Assembly (NCBI RefSeq): GCF_002938435.1 | Contig: NZ_POQT01000011.1 | Span: forward strand, 49,073-113,072 | From: Blastococcus saxobsidens | GTDB taxonomy: Bacteria > Actinomycetota > Actinomycetes > Mycobacteriales > Geodermatophilaceae | Direction: 5' to 3' | Length of the DNA: 64,000 nt | Shown: one piece after another, positions 46,301-56,915 of the stretch | Numbering within the stretch: position 1 is the stretch's first letter | Layout: each line of letters begins with the position of its first letter | Program-made: the position numbers and the translations under genes | Notes under the pieces: model-generated | The model's database searches: none | Seen by the model: the letters and a program-made list of their open reading frames with translations, nothing else | What the model was told of the DNA's origin: nothing

Positions 46301-47800
46301 GTGAGCGAAGCCCTGGACCACGAGCGCTGCTACCGCGCCGTCGCCGGCCGGGACGCGCGCTTCGACGGCTGGTTCTTCACCGCCGTGCACACCACGGGCA
46401 TCTACTGCCGGCCGTCCTGCCCCGCCCGCACGCCGCTGGCGCGCAACGTCTCGTTCTTCAGCACCTCCGCGGCCGCCCAGGGCGCAGGCTTCCGCGCCTG
46501 CCGCCGCTGCCGCCCGGACGCCGCGCCGGGCTCTCCGGACTGGGACGTGCGCGCCGACGTCGTCGCCCGGGCCATGCGCCTGATCGCCGACGGCGAGGTC
46601 GAACGCTCCGGCGTCCCGGGCCTGGCCGCGCACCTCGGCTACTCCGAGCGGCAGCTGAACCGGCTGCTCGTGGGTGAGCTCGGCGTCGGGCCGCTGGCCC
46701 TGGCCCGCGCCCAGCGGGCCCAGACCGCCCGGCTGCTCATCGAGACCACCGACCTGCCGATGGCCGACGTCGCCTTCGCTGCCGGCTTCGCCAGCATCCG
46801 GCAGTTCAACGACACCGTCCGCGAGGTGTTCGCGCTGACCCCCACGGAGCTGCGCCGCGGCCGGCGCGCGACGACCGGCGGGCAGCCCGGCTGGCTGACG
46901 CTCCGGCTGGCGGCGCGCGCCCCGTACGCGGCCGACGAGGTGCTGCTGTTCCTGGGGGTGCATGCGGTGCCCGGGCTCGAGGAGTGGGACGGGACGACGT
47001 TCTCCCGGGTGCTCGACCTGCCGCACGGCCCGGCCGTCGTGCAGCTCTCCCCCGCGGCCGACGGCGCTGCCGCGATCACCGCGCGGCTCCGGCTCACCGA
47101 ACTGCGCGATCTCGGGGTTGCCGTCAGCCGGTGCCGGCGGATGCTGGATCTCGACGCCGACCCCGCGGCCGTCGACGACGTGCTCGGGGCCGACCCGGCG
47201 CTCGCCCCGCTGGTGGCCGGCGCGCCCGGACGCCGGGTCCCCGCCGCACCCGACGCCGACGAGCTCGCCGTGCGGGCCGTGCTGGGCCAGCAGGTGTCGG
47301 TGGCCGGCGCCCGCACCCTCACCGCACGCCTGCTGACGGCGACCGGCACGCCGCTGCCCGAGCCGGTGGGCACGCTCACGCACGCCTTCCCCCGCCCCGG
47401 GGCGCTGGCGGACGCCGACCTGACGACCGTCGGCCTCACCGGCGCCCGCCGCCGGACGGTGCACGCGCTGGCCACCGCGCTGGCCGACGGCGCGGTCGCG
47501 CTCGGTCCCGGCGCGGAGCGGGCGGAGGCGGAACGGGCGCTGCGCGCGGTGCCCGGCATCGGCCCCTGGACCGCCGCCCTCGTGGGCCTGCGCGGCCTCG
47601 CCGACCCAGACGTCTGGCTGCCCGGCGACCTCGCCCTGCGGAAGTCGCTGGCGGCGCTCGGCAGCAGCGACACCGACGCAGCCACCCGCTGGCGGCCGTG
47701 GAGCTCCTACGCCGTCATGCACCTGTGGGCGCTGGCCGTGCCTTCCCTCTTCACCCGCCCCGCCCTTCCCTCCGCCCCCGACCTGTCCAGGAGCGCGTGA
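46301..47800 (+). CDS. alkA: Ada-type zinc domain/AraC/AlkA fusion DNA repair protein
   Basis: 499 residues. N-terminal Ada zinc domain with the methyl-phosphotriester acceptor Cys region (GIYCRPSCPAR, FRACRRCRPD), AraC-type helix-turn-helix (LAAHLGYSERQLNRLL, ADVAFAAGFASIRQFNDTVREVF), then a 3-methyladenine glycosylase with helix-hairpin-helix VPGIGPWTAALVGLRGL and catalytic Asp in VWLPGDLALRK. Architecture as in M. tuberculosis AdaA-AlkA. It senses methylation damage, probably activates its own operon and excises alkylated bases. GTG 46301 starts at SEALDHERCYRAV. The stop overlaps the ogt start by one base. Confidence 0.93.
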   Translation: MSEALDHERCYRAVAGRDARFDGWFFTAVHTTGIYCRPSCPARTPLARNVSFFSTSAAAQGAGFRACRRCRPDAAPGSPDWDVRADVVARAMRLIADGEVERSGVPGLAAHLGYSERQLNRLLVGELGVGPLALARAQRAQTARLLIETTDLPMADVAFAAGFASIRQFNDTVREVFALTPTELRRGRRATTGGQPGWLTLRLAARAPYAADEVLLFLGVHAVPGLEEWDGTTFSRVLDLPHGPAVVQLSPAADGAAAITARLRLTELRDLGVAVSRCRRMLDLDADPAAVDDVLGADPALAPLVAGAPGRRVPAAPDADELAVRAVLGQQVSVAGARTLTARLLTATGTPLPEPVGTLTHAFPRPGALADADLTTVGLTGARRRTVHALATALADGAVALGPGAERAEAERALRAVPGIGPWTAALVGLRGLADPDVWLPGDLALRKSLAALGSSDTDAATRWRPWSSYAVMHLWALAVPSLFTRPALPSAPDLSRSA

Positions 47801-48351
47801 TGATCGCCCTGCTCGACGCCGGCGCCCCGCGCGTCCGGTACGCCACCGTGTCCACGCCCCCGGGCCCGTTCACCGTGGTCGTCGGCGAGGACCCCGCCGG
47901 CCGCGACGTCGTCCTCGCCAGCGGGTGGACGGCGGACCTCGGTGAGCTCTTCCCCGTCATCCACCGCGCACTGCGGCCCGGCGGCGCCGACGAGGACCCG
48001 TGGCTGCCCGTCCTCTCTGCGGTGGAGGCCTTCGTTGCCGGCGACGTCACGGCGATCGACGACGTGCCCGTGGCCCAGCGCTCGGGACCGTTCCTCGAGG
48101 AGGCCTGGCAGGTGCTGCGGACGGTGCCCGCCGGCCGGCCCGACACCTACGCCGCCTTCGCCGTCCGCTGCGGACGGCCCGCCGCCGTGCGGGCCGCGGC
48201 GAACGCCTGCGCGCGCAACGCCGCCGCGCTGTTCGTGCCCTGCCACCGCGTGCTCGGCTCCGACGGCGGGCTGGGCGGCTTCCGCTGGGGAACACCGGTG
48301 AAGCGCTGGTTGCTCGACCACGAGTCGGAGCACGCTCCCGTTCCGGCCTGA
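47800..48351 (+). CDS. ogt: Methylated-DNA-protein cysteine methyltransferase
   Basis: 183 residues. Removes O6-alkyl groups from guanine by transfer to its own cysteine in PCHRVLGSDG. The AFAVRCGRPAAVRAAANACARN helix-turn-helix is present. Ser/Thr-rich YAxVxTPPGPF N-terminal domain as usual. ATG 47800 follows AGGAG. Second gene of an adaptive-response operon with the Ada-AlkA fusion, so it is likely induced by alkylation damage. Confidence 0.93.
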   Translation: MIALLDAGAPRVRYATVSTPPGPFTVVVGEDPAGRDVVLASGWTADLGELFPVIHRALRPGGADEDPWLPVLSAVEAFVAGDVTAIDDVPVAQRSGPFLEEAWQVLRTVPAGRPDTYAAFAVRCGRPAAVRAAANACARNAAALFVPCHRVLGSDGGLGGFRWGTPVKRWLLDHESEHAPVPA

Positions 48352-48406
48352 TCGCAGCGGCCCGACCTCCACGGAACTGTCGGACGCATCCGGCAGTCTC
48401 CGCGAC

Positions 48407-49510
48407 ATGGACGCCGCTTCCCTGCTCCTCGGGCTCCTCCTCGGTGCGCTGCTGGCCACCGCCGTCACCCTGGGCGTGGTCATGCTGCTGGCCCGTCGAC
48501 GCCCGGAGGAGGCCGGGCTGGAACCGGTGCACGAGTCGCTGGACCACCTGCACCGGCTGCTCGCCGGCATGGAGCGCGCCCGGGCCACCGCGCACGGCGA
48601 GCTCCGTGAGCAGATGGGCACCGTCGGCCAGGCCTCGGCGCAGCTCAAGCACGAGACGGCGGCCCTGGTCACCGCGCTGCGCACGCCCCACGTGCGCGGC
48701 CGCTGGGGAGAGGTGCAGCTGCGCCGGGTCGTGGAGGTGGCCGGCCTGCTCGAGCACTGCGACTTCGTGGAGCAACCGTCCGGCACCAACGACGAGGGCG
48801 CCGGCGTCCGCCCCGACCTGGTGGTCACCCTGGCCGACGGCCGGCAGGTGGTCGTCGACGCGAAGGTGCCCTTCACCGGCTACATCGAGGCGGTGCAGGC
48901 CGAGGACCGCGCGGTGCGGGCGGAGCGGGTCACGACCCACGCCCGGCAGCTGCGCGCGCACGTCGACCAGCTCTCCGCCCGCCGCTACCCCACCGCCTTC
49001 CGGCCGGCCGCGCCGTTCACCGTCCTGTTCGTCCCCTCCGACGGCTTCCTCACCACCGCCCTGGAGGCCGAGCCGGGGTTGCTGGAGTACGGCTTCGCCC
49101 GCGACGTCGTGCTGGCCACGCCCAGCACCCTGCTCGCCCTGCTGCGCACGGTCGCCTACTCGTGGCGGCAGGAGCGCCTGGCCCGCGACGCCGACCAGGT
49201 GCTGGAGGTCGGCCGGCGGCTGCACGCCCGGCTCAGCACCCTGTCCGGGCACCTCACCCGCCTCGGCTCGGCGCTGTCGACCACGCTCACCCGCTACAAC
49301 GAGACGGTCGGCTCCTACGAGCGCTCGGTGCTGACCGCCGCCCGCCGGTTCGACGACCTGGGAGTGGCGGAGTCACCGGTGCCGGAGCCTGCGGCGGTGG
49401 AGGCGACCGTCCGCACCTTGCGCCCCGCCGAACCGACCGACCGCGACGCGCCGTTCGGTCCGCCACGCTTCGACGCCCTGGAGGAGGACCGCGACGGCAC
49501 ATCTGGCTGA
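48407..49510 (+). CDS. rmuC: DNA recombination protein RmuC homologue
   Basis: 367 residues. N-terminal membrane helix (LLLGLLLGALLATAVTLGVVML), a short coiled coil, then the RmuC nuclease-like core: VRGRWGEVQLRRVVEVAGLLEHCDF, RPDLVVTLADGRQVVVDAKVPF with the PD-(D/E)xK-type D...DAK, and FVPSDGFLTTALEAEPGLLEYGF. RmuC limits inversion between repeats. It stands 55 bp after ogt and may share its promoter. Confidence 0.9.
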   Translation: MDAASLLLGLLLGALLATAVTLGVVMLLARRRPEEAGLEPVHESLDHLHRLLAGMERARATAHGELREQMGTVGQASAQLKHETAALVTALRTPHVRGRWGEVQLRRVVEVAGLLEHCDFVEQPSGTNDEGAGVRPDLVVTLADGRQVVVDAKVPFTGYIEAVQAEDRAVRAERVTTHARQLRAHVDQLSARRYPTAFRPAAPFTVLFVPSDGFLTTALEAEPGLLEYGFARDVVLATPSTLLALLRTVAYSWRQERLARDADQVLEVGRRLHARLSTLSGHLTRLGSALSTTLTRYNETVGSYERSVLTAARRFDDLGVAESPVPEPAAVEATVRTLRPAEPTDRDAPFGPPRFDALEEDRDGTSG

Positions 49511-49706
49511 CGGCCCGGCCCCGAAGGCTGCGGGAGGTTGGCAACTCGTTCGCACCGCGAGTCACACCCATCGCCCCGCGTCGCTGGGTCACCAGTGGAA
49601 GCGGACGACGCGGCGCCGTCCTCCGGCTGACTGGCGACTTCTGTCGCTACCGTGGTTCCAACGGCCGACCAGACGGGGGAGCCGGGAAACGGGACGGAGG
49701 TGCGCC

Positions 49707-50354
49707 ATGGCCACGGCGAGCACAGCGGGCGCCTGGCAGAGCGGCGCGCGGCCGGAGCGGCCCTACCCCGCCCGCGCCCCGCGCCCGTCCGCCGCGGCGG
49801 ACCGCCCGATGCGCAGTTCCCGTTCCAGCGTCCCCGGCCCCGGCCGCTCCGACGACCGACGTCGCCCCGTCGAGCGCGACCGCGTCCGGGACCGCTACGA
49901 GCAGGCGGCGCCGGCTCCGCGTGAGACCGGCCGCCCGCGCGCGAGCGACCGTGCCGCAGAGCGACCGGTGGCCCGCGTCGGCGCACCCGCCCGCGAACGG
50001 GAGAGCAAGCTGCGCGGCCTCCTCGCCATCGTCGCGGTCTTCCTGCTGACGCTGGCCGGCTGCGCCGTCGACTCCTTCACCGGCTCCGGTCTGGGTCTGA
50101 TCACCCTCGTCGCCCTGACCGCGAGCACCGCGGCCGCCGTCCTGCTGGTCCGCCGCCGCGACATGCTCTCGGTGATCGTCGCCCCGCCGCTGGTCTTCGC
50201 CCTCGTCGCCGCGGTGAACGTCGGCCTGGCCCCGTCGGCCACCCTGAACCTGCCCACGATGGCCACGCTGCTGGTCCGGGGCTTTCCCACCATGGCCGCC
50301 GCCACCGCCGCGGCCCTCGTCCTCGCGCTCTTCCGGCTCGCCACCCGCCGCTGA
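49707..50354 (+). CDS. DUF6542 membrane protein
   Basis: 215 residues. Arg/Pro-rich disordered N-terminus (1-100), then four hydrophobic helices of DUF6542 (LRGLLAIVAVFLLTLAGCAVD, GLITLVALTASTAAAVLLVRR, LSVIVAPPLVFALVAAVNVG, MAAATAAALVLALFRL). Function unknown. Its neighbour ispH is a conserved context partner (Rv1111c-Rv1110 in M. tuberculosis, from memory). The 196 bp before it hold no gene. Confidence 0.82.
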   Translation: MATASTAGAWQSGARPERPYPARAPRPSAAADRPMRSSRSSVPGPGRSDDRRRPVERDRVRDRYEQAAPAPRETGRPRASDRAAERPVARVGAPARERESKLRGLLAIVAVFLLTLAGCAVDSFTGSGLGLITLVALTASTAAAVLLVRRRDMLSVIVAPPLVFALVAAVNVGLAPSATLNLPTMATLLVRGFPTMAAATAAALVLALFRLATRR

Positions 50355-50370
50355 GCCCCGCCGAGAACCA

Positions 50371-50415
50371 ACGACGAAGCCCCGGTCCGCAGCAGGCGGA
50401 CCGGGGCTTCGTCGT
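50371..50415. terminator. Strong bidirectional hairpin terminator
   Basis: A perfect 20-bp stem (50371-50390 with 50396-50415) and a five-base loop between the convergent DUF6542 and ispH genes. Confidence 0.9.
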
Positions 50416-50427
50416 GCGGGGGATCGC

Positions 50428-51399
50428 TCAATCGGTGGCGGCCCTGGCTGCCTTCTCGGCCCGGCGCAGCTCGTGCGGCAGCGCGAAGACCAGCCGCTCC
50501 TCGGCAGCCTTCACGGTCTCGACGTCGGGGAAGCCGCGCTCGGCGAGGAAGTCCAGCACCTCGCTGACGAGGATCTCCGGCACCGAGGCGCCACTGGTGA
50601 CGCCGACGGTGGAGACGCCCTCGAGCCACGCCTCGTCGATCTCCGAGGCGAAGTCCACGAGGTAGGACGCCCGCGCACCGGCCTCGAGCGCGACCTCGAC
50701 CAGCCGCACCGAGTTCGACGAGTTGGTCGAGCCGACGACGAGCACGAGGTCGCACTCCCCCGCCATCTGCTTGACGGCCTGCTGCCGGTTCTGCGTGGCG
50801 TAGCAGATGTCGTCACTGGGCGGGGACTGCAGCCCTGGGAACCGGTTCTTCAGCTGGTCCACCGTCGCCAGCGTCTCGTCGACCGAGAGCGTGGTCTGCG
50901 ACAACCACACCACCTTCTCCGGGTCGCGCACCTGCACGTTGGCGACGTCCTCGGGGCCGTCGACGAGCTGCATGTGCTCCGGCGCCTCGCCGAAGGTGCC
51001 CTCGACCTCCTCGTGGCCGCGGTGGCCGATCAGCAGGATGTCGAAGTCGTCGCGCGCGAACCGCTTGGCCTCCTGGTGCACCTTCGTCACCAGGGGGCAG
51101 GTCGCGTCGATGGTGCGCAGCTGGCGGGCCGCGGCCTGCTCGTGCACCGCCGGGGAGACACCGTGCGCGCTGAACACGACGACCGCGCCCTCGGGCACCT
51201 CGTCGGTCTCGTCCACGAAGATCGCGCCGCGCCGCTCGAGGGTCGCCACCACGTGCTTGTTGTGGACGATCTGCTTGCGGACGTAGACCGGCGCACCGTG
51301 GATCTCCAGGGCGCGCTCGACCGCGATCACCGCCCGGTCCACACCGGCGCAGTACCCCCGGGGATCGGCCAGCAGGACCCGTCCGCGCTGATCAGCCAT
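50428..51399 (-). CDS. ispH: 4-hydroxy-3-methylbut-2-enyl diphosphate reductase
   Basis: 323 residues. Last enzyme of the MEP isoprenoid pathway, making IPP and DMAPP. Three cluster cysteines are seen: [20 protein letters not shown] and [11 protein letters not shown]. Also HxG-type loops [17 protein letters not shown] and [12 protein letters not shown], and the [13 protein letters not shown] substrate motif. ATG 51399 gives [17 protein letters not shown]. It lacks an evident ribosome site, so it may be leaderless. Confidence 0.96.
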   Translation of the reverse strand: MADQRGRVLLADPRGYCAGVDRAVIAVERALEIHGAPVYVRKQIVHNKHVVATLERRGAIFVDETDEVPEGAVVVFSAHGVSPAVHEQAAARQLRTIDATCPLVTKVHQEAKRFARDDFDILLIGHRGHEEVEGTFGEAPEHMQLVDGPEDVANVQVRDPEKVVWLSQTTLSVDETLATVDQLKNRFPGLQSPPSDDICYATQNRQQAVKQMAGECDLVLVVGSTNSSNSVRLVEVALEAGARASYLVDFASEIDEAWLEGVSTVGVTSGASVPEILVSEVLDFLAERGFPDVETVKAAEERLVFALPHELRRAEKAARAATD

Positions 51400-51534
51400 G
51401 CACCCATGGTAGTTGAAAAACCCTGTGCCCCCCGTCACTCGCAGGCTCGCGACGGGACCCTGCACAGGGCTGTTCACCGGGTGGGACAGGACACACGGGG
51501 TGTCGGCCTTGACCATCTGGGGCACGCTGTGCGC

Positions 51535-52596
51535 ATGTCCCGAGAGATCCCCGAGGTCGTCCGCGCCGCCGCCGGTCTGGCGGCAACCGTTCTCGACGAG
51601 GCACGCAAGCTGCCCGAGACGCTGCCGGGCCTGCCCGTCCGTGTGATCGGCGTGGCGATGCAGCACGCCATGAAGGTGCAGCAGACCTACGCCGGCCTGA
51701 TCGCCCGCGGCGACGAGCTGTTCACCGGCCTGCGCGGCGACGCCGAGCCCGGCCTGGCCACCTTCGACGACGACGACGAGGACCCCGCGCCCACCGCCGG
51801 TTTCCGCGACTCCGCGTTCGACCGCGTCACCGACGACGACGTCGCCCCCGTCCTGGCCGCCGCGGCGGACGCGGGGATCGCCGTGGACGACGCGGTGGTC
51901 GACTCCGCCGACGCCGTGGCCACCGCCGAGCGGACCGTCGACTCCGTCACCGAGGACGCCCCGAGCACCGAGGAGGTGCTCGACGAGCTCGCCATCGACG
52001 AGGCGGTGCCCGAGGTCGCCGACACCGACCCGCTGACCCCCGCGGCCGAGGCGGCGGCGACCGAGGACGCCGACGCCCTCGAGTCGGCGCTGCTCGAGTC
52101 CGGCGACACCGGCGTCAGCGACCCCCGAGAGGACGGCGCCGCGACGGTCGACGTGCTCACCCCCGACGGCGGCATCGAGACCGTCGAGGGCGCCGTCACC
52201 GACGAGGGCGTCGCCGCGGTCGAGGCCCCCCAGGACGGCACGGGCACCGACGAGACCGTCGCCGCCACCGACGGCACGGCCACCGGCACCGACACGGCCG
52301 TCGACGAGGGTGGCACGCCCGTCGCCGCGGCCGGCACGGACGACGGCAGCACCGCCGGCGGCACCTCGGGCACCGGGGCGCCCGCCGGCGAGCCGGTCGA
52401 CGGCTACGGCACCTTCTCCGTGGCCCAGCTCCGCGGCCGGCTGCGCGGGTACGCGCTGAGCACCGTGGCGGACCTGCTCGCCTACGAGGAGGCCGACCAG
52501 GCCCGCGAGCCGTACCTGCGGATGCTGCGCAACCGGCTGGAGAAGCTCGAGGAGCAGGCGGTCGAGAGCAGCCCGCTGGCCCCGCGCGGCCTCTGA
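51535..52596 (+). CDS. Lipid droplet-associated protein with long acidic insert
   Basis: 353 residues. The N-terminus (1-65: [38 protein letters not shown]) and the C-terminus (about 291-340: [39 protein letters not shown]) match the actinobacterial lipid-droplet protein family of Rv1109c. Between them, about 72-290 is a low-complexity Asp/Glu/Ala/Thr/Val region, far longer than the linker of the mycobacterial homologue as I recall it. ATG 51535 follows a TTGACC (51509-51514) without ribosome site, consistent with leaderless expression. Divergent from ispH. Confidence 0.82.
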   Translation: MSREIPEVVRAAAGLAATVLDEARKLPETLPGLPVRVIGVAMQHAMKVQQTYAGLIARGDELFTGLRGDAEPGLATFDDDDEDPAPTAGFRDSAFDRVTDDDVAPVLAAAADAGIAVDDAVVDSADAVATAERTVDSVTEDAPSTEEVLDELAIDEAVPEVADTDPLTPAAEAAATEDADALESALLESGDTGVSDPREDGAATVDVLTPDGGIETVEGAVTDEGVAAVEAPQDGTGTDETVAATDGTATGTDTAVDEGGTPVAAAGTDDGSTAGGTSGTGAPAGEPVDGYGTFSVAQLRGRLRGYALSTVADLLAYEEADQAREPYLRMLRNRLEKLEEQAVESSPLAPRGL

Positions 52597-52764
52597 ACGA
52601 CACCCCCGTCCGCGTGGCCCCTCCCTGGGTCGCGCGGACGGGGCCGTCCGGGGCGGTGTCGGTGCCGTCTGACACGCTCGGGCCATGGAAGAGGACCCCT
52701 CTGCCCCCCACGCCTCGCACGCTCGGCGCGGGCCCCTGCAGAGGCGCCATGACAGGCTGACGGA

Positions 52765-53997
52765 ATGACGGGTCCCTCGTCCCCCGAGTCGCCGTGGCCG
52801 GTGCGGACGGTGGCCCGCAAGGTGGCCGACTGGATCGGCCGGCTGGGCGAGGTGTGGGTCGAGGGCCAGGTGGCCCAGCTGTCCCGTCGCAGCGGTGCGG
52901 CCACCGTGTTCCTGACCCTGCGGGACCCGGCGGCCGACCTCTCGGTGCCGGTCACCTGCCACCGGGACGTCGCCGAGCGGCCCGGCCTGGAACTCACCGA
53001 GGGCGCCCGCGTGATCGTGCGCGCCCGCCCCGACTACTACGTGGCGCGCGGGTCCTTCTCCCTCCGCGCGACCGAGATCCGCGCCGTCGGCCTGGGTGAG
53101 CTCCTGGCCCGCATCGAGCGGATCCGCCGGCTGCTCACCGCCGAAGGCCTGTTCGACGCGGCACGCAAGCGCCCGCTGCCCTTCGCGCCGCGCGTCGTCG
53201 GTCTCATCACCGGCCGGGACAGCGCCGCCGAGCGCGACGTGCTGGTCACCGCCCGCCGCAGGTGGCCCGCCGTGCGGTTCACCACCCACCACTGCGTCGT
53301 CCAGGGACCGAACGCCGCGGCCAACGTGATCGACGGGCTGCGCCGGCTGGACGCCGACCCCGACGTGGAGGTCATCGTCGTCGCGCGCGGCGGCGGCTCG
53401 GTGGAGGACCTCCTGCCGTTCTCCGACGAGGGCCTGGTGCGCGCCATCGCCGCCTGCCGCACCCCGGTGGTCACCGCGGTCGGGCACGAGACCGACACCA
53501 CGCTGGTCGACCACGTCGCCGACGTGCGGGCAGCCACCCCCACCGACGCCGCGCACCGCATCGTCCCGGAGATCGGGGAGCAGCGGCGGCTGGTCGACGG
53601 CCTGCGCGCCCGCGCCCGGCACCTGGTGGGCACCCGGCTGGAGCAGCAGGTGCGCTGGCTGGAGTCCGTGCGCACCCGCCCTTCGCTCGCCGACCCCGAG
53701 CGCCTGCTGCACGGCCGGGAGGACGACGTCCTCGGCCTGCGCACCCGCGCCCGGCGCACCCTGGTCCACCGGGTGGAGTCCGCCGAGCAGGACCTCGAGC
53801 ACGCCCGCGCCCGGGTGGCCGCCCTTTCCCCCGCCGCGACGCTGGAGCGCGGCTACGCCGTCGTCCAGCGGGCCGACGGCTCGCTGGTGCGCGATCCCGC
53901 GGAGGTGGCCGACGACGAGCCGCTGCGCGTCCGCGTCGCCGGTGGCCGGCTCCCCGTCCGCGTCGACCGCAGCACCGACCAGGAGGACCCCGCATGA
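52765..53997 (+). CDS. xseA: Exodeoxyribonuclease VII large subunit
   Basis: 410 residues. N-terminal OB fold ([27 protein letters not shown]), catalytic core with [42 protein letters not shown] and [24 protein letters not shown], then coiled coil and the C-terminal [15 protein letters not shown] element. Degrades single-stranded DNA with XseB. Starts at ATG 52765; its stop overlaps xseB by 4 bp. Confidence 0.96.
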   Translation: MTGPSSPESPWPVRTVARKVADWIGRLGEVWVEGQVAQLSRRSGAATVFLTLRDPAADLSVPVTCHRDVAERPGLELTEGARVIVRARPDYYVARGSFSLRATEIRAVGLGELLARIERIRRLLTAEGLFDAARKRPLPFAPRVVGLITGRDSAAERDVLVTARRRWPAVRFTTHHCVVQGPNAAANVIDGLRRLDADPDVEVIVVARGGGSVEDLLPFSDEGLVRAIAACRTPVVTAVGHETDTTLVDHVADVRAATPTDAAHRIVPEIGEQRRLVDGLRARARHLVGTRLEQQVRWLESVRTRPSLADPERLLHGREDDVLGLRTRARRTLVHRVESAEQDLEHARARVAALSPAATLERGYAVVQRADGSLVRDPAEVADDEPLRVRVAGGRLPVRVDRSTDQEDPA

Positions 53998-54218
53998 GCA
54001 GCCCCGACGAGCGCGCCCCGGAACCGACCACCACCTACGAGCAGGCGCGGGAGGAGCTCGCCGACGTCGTCCGGCGGCTGGAGGCCGGCGGGCTCACGCT
54101 GGAGGAGTCGCTCGCCCTGTGGGAGCGCGGTGAGGAGCTGGCCACACTGTGCCAGCACTGGCTCGACCGCGCCCGCGAGCGGCTGGCCGCCGCCACGCCC
54201 ACCGATCAGCCGGAGTAG
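53994..54218 (+). CDS. xseB: Exodeoxyribonuclease VII small subunit
   Basis: 74 residues. Helical hairpin with [36 protein letters not shown], the family signature, and C-terminal [18 protein letters not shown] lies before ATG 53994, which overlaps the xseA stop (ATGA). The last 13 bases overlap the convergent DUF4245 gene. Confidence 0.93.
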   Translation: MSSPDERAPEPTTTYEQAREELADVVRRLEAGGLTLEESLALWERGEELATLCQHWLDRARERLAAATPTDQPE

Positions 54219-54832
54219 GGACGCACCGCGGCCGCGACGGTCTCCAGCTCCTCGTCGGGCGCCGATCCGCTGACGACCACGGTCACCCCGTCGGCGACCC
54301 GCGACAGCGCCGTCTCGCCGCGTCCGGTGGTCGACCTGGTCCACTCCTCGCCCCCGAGCACGACGCTGCCCTCCTCGGTGGCCCCCTCGAGCACCTCCAC
54401 CACCGGGTCGGCGTCGGCGAAGTCGCTGACGACGAACCCGGCGTACGCCTCCGACGGGGTCACGTAACCGATCTCCAGCGCCACCGGGCCGCCCTCCGGC
54501 GTGGAGCCGACGTCGGTGCTGGCACTGGTGGGCCGGTAGCCCTCGTCCAACCCGGTCGGCACCAGCAGGGTGTAGCCGGCCCGGGCGTCGGCCGCACGGA
54601 TCGTGCTCGTGGGGTCGATCTCGCGCACCGGGTCGACGGAGTTCTGCCGGAAGGCCGCCCATCCCACGACGGCCAGGCAGATCAGCACGAGCGGCAGCAG
54701 CGACCGCAGCATGTTCGCCGCGCTCAGCCGGTTGGCCCGCTCCACCGCCGAGGGCGCCGGCGGGAGCTGGTCGCTCCCGGCCGCCTCGTCGGGGAGCTGG
54801 GGACGCTGGCTCGTCGGGCCGATTCCGGTCAT
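54206..54832 (-). CDS. DUF4245 membrane-anchored protein
   Basis: 208 residues. Charged start, one membrane helix (MLRSLLPLVLICLAVVGWAAF) then an extracytoplasmic domain: DPTSTIRAADARAGYTLLVPTGLDEGYRPTSA, ALEIGYVTPSEAYAGFVVSD, and the C-terminal [24 protein letters not shown]4245 is of unknown function and conserved beside glpX/xseB in actinobacteria. ATG 54832 is chosen; upstream frame sequence is not family-like. Divergent from glpX. Confidence 0.87.
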   Translation of the reverse strand: MTGIGPTSQRPQLPDEAAGSDQLPPAPSAVERANRLSAANMLRSLLPLVLICLAVVGWAAFRQNSVDPVREIDPTSTIRAADARAGYTLLVPTGLDEGYRPTSASTDVGSTPEGGPVALEIGYVTPSEAYAGFVVSDFADADPVVEVLEGATEEGSVVLGGEEWTRSTTGRGETALSRVADGVTVVVSGSAPDEELETVAAAVRPYSG

Positions 54833-54945
54833 GCCCCTAGGATCGCAGGCAATCTCTCCGGCTTCACCGCCCATGGCCCCGTCCCGGGCCCTGCCCTGTG
54901 CACGTGAAGGGTGGGGAAGGACAGGGTCCAACTCCTGGAGGACCC

Positions 54946-56010
54946 GTGTCGCTGCCCGTCCCCGAAAGCCCTCTCCCGTCCACGACCGCCGGTCACGGCT
55001 TCAGCGCCGACCGGCCCGCCCCCGACCGCAACCTGGCGCTGGAACTGGTGCGGGTCACCGAGGCCGCCGCCATGGCGGCCGGTCGCTGGGTCGGCCGCGG
55101 CGACAAGAACGGTGGCGACGGCGCCGCCGTCGACGCCATGCGTGCGCTCATCGGCACGGTGAGCATGAACGGCGTCGTGGTCATCGGCGAGGGCGAGAAG
55201 GACGAGGCGCCCATGCTCTACAACGGTGAGCAGGTCGGCGACGGCCACGGCCCGGAGTGCGACGTCGCCGTCGACCCCATCGACGGCACCACGCTGATGG
55301 CCAAGGGCATGCCGAACGCCATCGCCGTCATGGCGGTGGCCGAGCGCGGCGCCATGTACGACCCGTCGGCGGTCTTCTACATGGAGAAGCTGGCCACCGG
55401 CCCCGCCGCGGCCGACGTCGTCGACATCACCGTCCCGGTCGCCGAGAACATCCGTCGCATCGCCAAGGCGAAGAAGGGCTCCGTCGGGGACGTCACCGTC
55501 TGCATCCTCGACCGCCCGCGGCACGAGCAGCTCGTGCACGAGGTCCGCGAGGCCGGCGCCCGCATCAAGTTCATCACCGACGGCGACGTCGCCGGCGCAA
55601 TCGCCGCGGCCCGCGAGGGCACCGGGGTCGACCTGCTGCTGGGCATCGGCGGCACCCCGGAGGGGATCATCGCCGCCTGCGCGCTCAAGTGCATGGGCGG
55701 CGCGCTGCAGGGCCGGCTCTGGCCCAAGGACGACGACGAGCGGCAGAAGGCCCTCGACGCCGGCCACGACCTCGACCGGGTGCTGCACATCGACGACCTG
55801 GTCCGCGGTGACGTCTTCTTCGTCGCCACCGGCATCACCGACGGGGAACTGCTCCGCGGCGTCCGGTACAGCGCCGGCGGCTGCACCACCCAGTCGCTGG
55901 TCATGCGCTCGCGGTCGGGCACCATCCGCTCGATCGACAGCCTGCACTCGCTGGAGAAGCTGCGGGCCTACTCCGCGGTGCCGTTCGACCGGAACGACAC
56001 GGAGGACTGA
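54946..56010 (+). CDS. glpX: Fructose-1,6-bisphosphatase, class II
   Basis: 354 residues. Gluconeogenic phosphatase, metal-dependent. Motifs: [34 protein letters not shown] and [16 protein letters not shown], which carry the metal-binding acidic residues, and [23 protein letters not shown] 54946 has TGGAGGA upstream. In M. tuberculosis GlpX is the main FBPase. Confidence 0.95.
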   Translation: MSLPVPESPLPSTTAGHGFSADRPAPDRNLALELVRVTEAAAMAAGRWVGRGDKNGGDGAAVDAMRALIGTVSMNGVVVIGEGEKDEAPMLYNGEQVGDGHGPECDVAVDPIDGTTLMAKGMPNAIAVMAVAERGAMYDPSAVFYMEKLATGPAAADVVDITVPVAENIRRIAKAKKGSVGDVTVCILDRPRHEQLVHEVREAGARIKFITDGDVAGAIAAAREGTGVDLLLGIGGTPEGIIAACALKCMGGALQGRLWPKDDDERQKALDAGHDLDRVLHIDDLVRGDVFFVATGITDGELLRGVRYSAGGCTTQSLVMRSRSGTIRSIDSLHSLEKLRAYSAVPFDRNDTED

Positions 56011-56020
56011 CCCGGGCAGC

Positions 56021-56060
56021 ACGACAGGGGGCCCGGCCGCCGTGGCCCGGCCCCCGTCGT
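56021..56060. terminator. Hairpin terminator after glpX
   Basis: A GC-rich stem of about 17 bp with one mismatch (56021-56038 with 56044-56060) between glpX and a convergent gene. Confidence 0.7.
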
Positions 56061-56079
56061 CGTCAGCCGTGGGACCACG

Positions 56080-56745
56080 TCACTCCAGCTCGGTGCAGGC
56101 CGGCACCGTGAACTCCTTGACCCGGCCGCCGCACGTGCTGGCGTACTCCTCGTAGGCCGACAGGGGCGGCGACTCGTACATCAGGTCGTCGCACGCCTGC
56201 AGCTCGCCCTCGAAGCAGCTCTGGGCGTAGCCGTCGAGCGCCGGGTCGGGCCCGAGGTCCTCCGGCTCGACCGGCGGGAACTGCTCTACGTCCTCCATCG
56301 GGCCGCCGGCGTACCAGCCCATGCCCTCCTCGCCCAGCATCCCGCCCATCAGCGCATCCATCGACTCCTGGTTGCCCTCGACCATGCCGTCGCGCACGCC
56401 CTCGGTGATCGCCGGCGCCATCTCCTCGGCCATCGCCCGGCCGATGTCCTCGGCACTGCCGATGAAGACCGCGCTCACCAGCAGGGTGGCCCCCACCGCG
56501 CCGGCGGCCACCCCGGCCAGCGCCGTCCCGGCGAGCACCCAGCGGCCGCGACCGGCCTGATCCGCGGAGGCCGGCGGCGCGGTGGCGGGCGCAGCAGCGG
56601 TCGGTCCCCAGGCGGGGGTGGTGGCCGCCCAGTCGGGGGTGGGCTGACCGCCCGGTGCGGGCCAGGAGGCGTCCGGGGCCGGCCAGCCAGGGGCCGGCTG
56701 CCCCTGGGGGGAGGTGGTGCCGTCAGGGCTCTGCGGCTGGGACAT
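56080..56745 (-). CDS. Hypothetical membrane protein, Pro/Trp-rich N-terminus
   Basis: 221 residues. Pro/Gly/Ala/Trp-rich cytosolic region (1-65), one helix ([28 protein letters not shown]), an acidic Met-rich helical part ([30 protein letters not shown]), then four cysteines ([35 protein letters not shown]) like small cysteine-stabilised domains of secreted actinobacterial proteins. GAGGAGG precedes ATG 56745. Confidence 0.65.
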   Translation of the reverse strand: MSQPQSPDGTTSPQGQPAPGWPAPDASWPAPGGQPTPDWAATTPAWGPTAAAPATAPPASADQAGRGRWVLAGTALAGVAAGAVGATLLVSAVFIGSAEDIGRAMAEEMAPAITEGVRDGMVEGNQESMDALMGGMLGEEGMGWYAGGPMEDVEQFPPVEPEDLGPDPALDGYAQSCFEGELQACDDLMYESPPLSAYEEYASTCGGRVKEFTVPACTELE

Positions 56746-56915
56746 GGGGCCCTCCTCGGGGCTCGTGCCGCGAGGGCACGTGGATCGACCGGGCGCCACC
56801 GGCGCTCGACGTCCTCCTCGGCGTACCGCACGCGGGGCGGGACCGACTCCTCTCCCACGGGTGTCTAGGGTCCCGTGCGGAGCACTGTCACCATCCACAC
56901 CACCGGGAGCACAGC

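Noticed and set aside
50428..53802. 1,124-residue frame containing IspH at its end
   Set aside because: Upstream part is antisense to xseA and the lipid-droplet gene; IspH starts at 51399.
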